Assembly (NCBI GenBank): GCA_001796935.1
Contig: MGNX01000119.1
Span: forward strand, 1,699-14,931
Source: Chloroflexi bacterium RBG_16_60_22
Lineage (GTDB): Bacteria > Chloroflexota > Dehalococcoidia > Dehalococcoidales > RBG-16-60-22
Length of the DNA stretch: 13,233 nucleotides
Direction of reading: 5' to 3'
The stretch's first letter is position 1; every line of letters begins with the position of its first letter. Below are positions 13,173 to 13,233 of the stretch, piece after piece. Below the pieces are notes generated by a model. That model was not told the DNA's origin. It did no database searches and saw only the letters and a program-made list of their open reading frames with translations. A program made the position numbers and the translations under genes.

Positions 13173-13233
13173 CAATAGCAATACTACTGATAGCGTTATT
13201 TTTCATCTACGTGAATCATTTTTAAAAATTCCT

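Noticed and set aside
1..13233. CRISPR array, tRNA or rRNA genes
   Set aside because: No regularly spaced direct repeats, no T-arm or cloverleaf patterns and no rRNA core sequences were seen on either strand.

Overview
The window looks like part of a moderately GC-rich bacterial chromosome from an anaerobic or subsurface lineage. Three features hint at Chloroflexota (Dehalococcoidia-like): a substrate-binding lipoprotein with an Ala-Pro linker, an aryl-acid ligase beside a molybdenum hydroxylase, and REP-like elements starting TGTCATTC. This placement is inference from style; no rRNA or other taxonomic marker is present.

Region 1 (1-5113, + strand) is a tight catabolic operon. It holds the C-terminal part of an EntE/DhbE-type aryl-acid AMP ligase (cut by the window start), then the large molybdopterin subunit, the FAD subunit and the [2Fe-2S] subunit of a xanthine dehydrogenase-family molybdenum hydroxylase. 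Between the FAD and Fe-S genes lies a 68-residue protein ending in Ile-Gly-Gly-Gly whose size and predicted strand/helix order look like a ThiS/MoaD ubiquitin-like sulfur carrier. This is the most interesting observation in the window.

Region 2 (5114-10285, + strand) begins with a 419-base regulatory gap holding a near-consensus sigma70-type promoter, a perfect 12+12 inverted repeat and two strong ribosome-binding sites. A complete branched-chain-amino-acid-type (HAAT) ABC transporter follows: lipoprotein binding protein, two permeases and two ATPases. An 85-base element, able to fold as a long stem closing two hairpins, sits between the binding-protein gene and the first permease. Such transporters often import aromatic acids, so regions 1 and 2 may together import, CoA-activate and hydroxylate or dehydroxylate an aromatic acid; the substrate is not determined by the sequence.

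Region 3 (10286-11502, + strand) holds an SDR-family oxidoreductase with its own probable promoter, then a gap of about 360 bases that appears to encode an independent structured RNA: TTGACA-17-TATCCT promoter, many hairpins, a long-range closing helix and a strong intrinsic terminator. I could not assign it to a known RNA family.

Region 4 (11503-13233) is on the - strand: a small single-span membrane or exported protein, a gap with a MITE-like foldback element, then peptidyl-tRNA hydrolase (pth) translationally coupled to a small DUF2784-like membrane protein. A three-hairpin REP-like repeat lies upstream of pth. No tRNA, rRNA, CRISPR array or transposase was seen.
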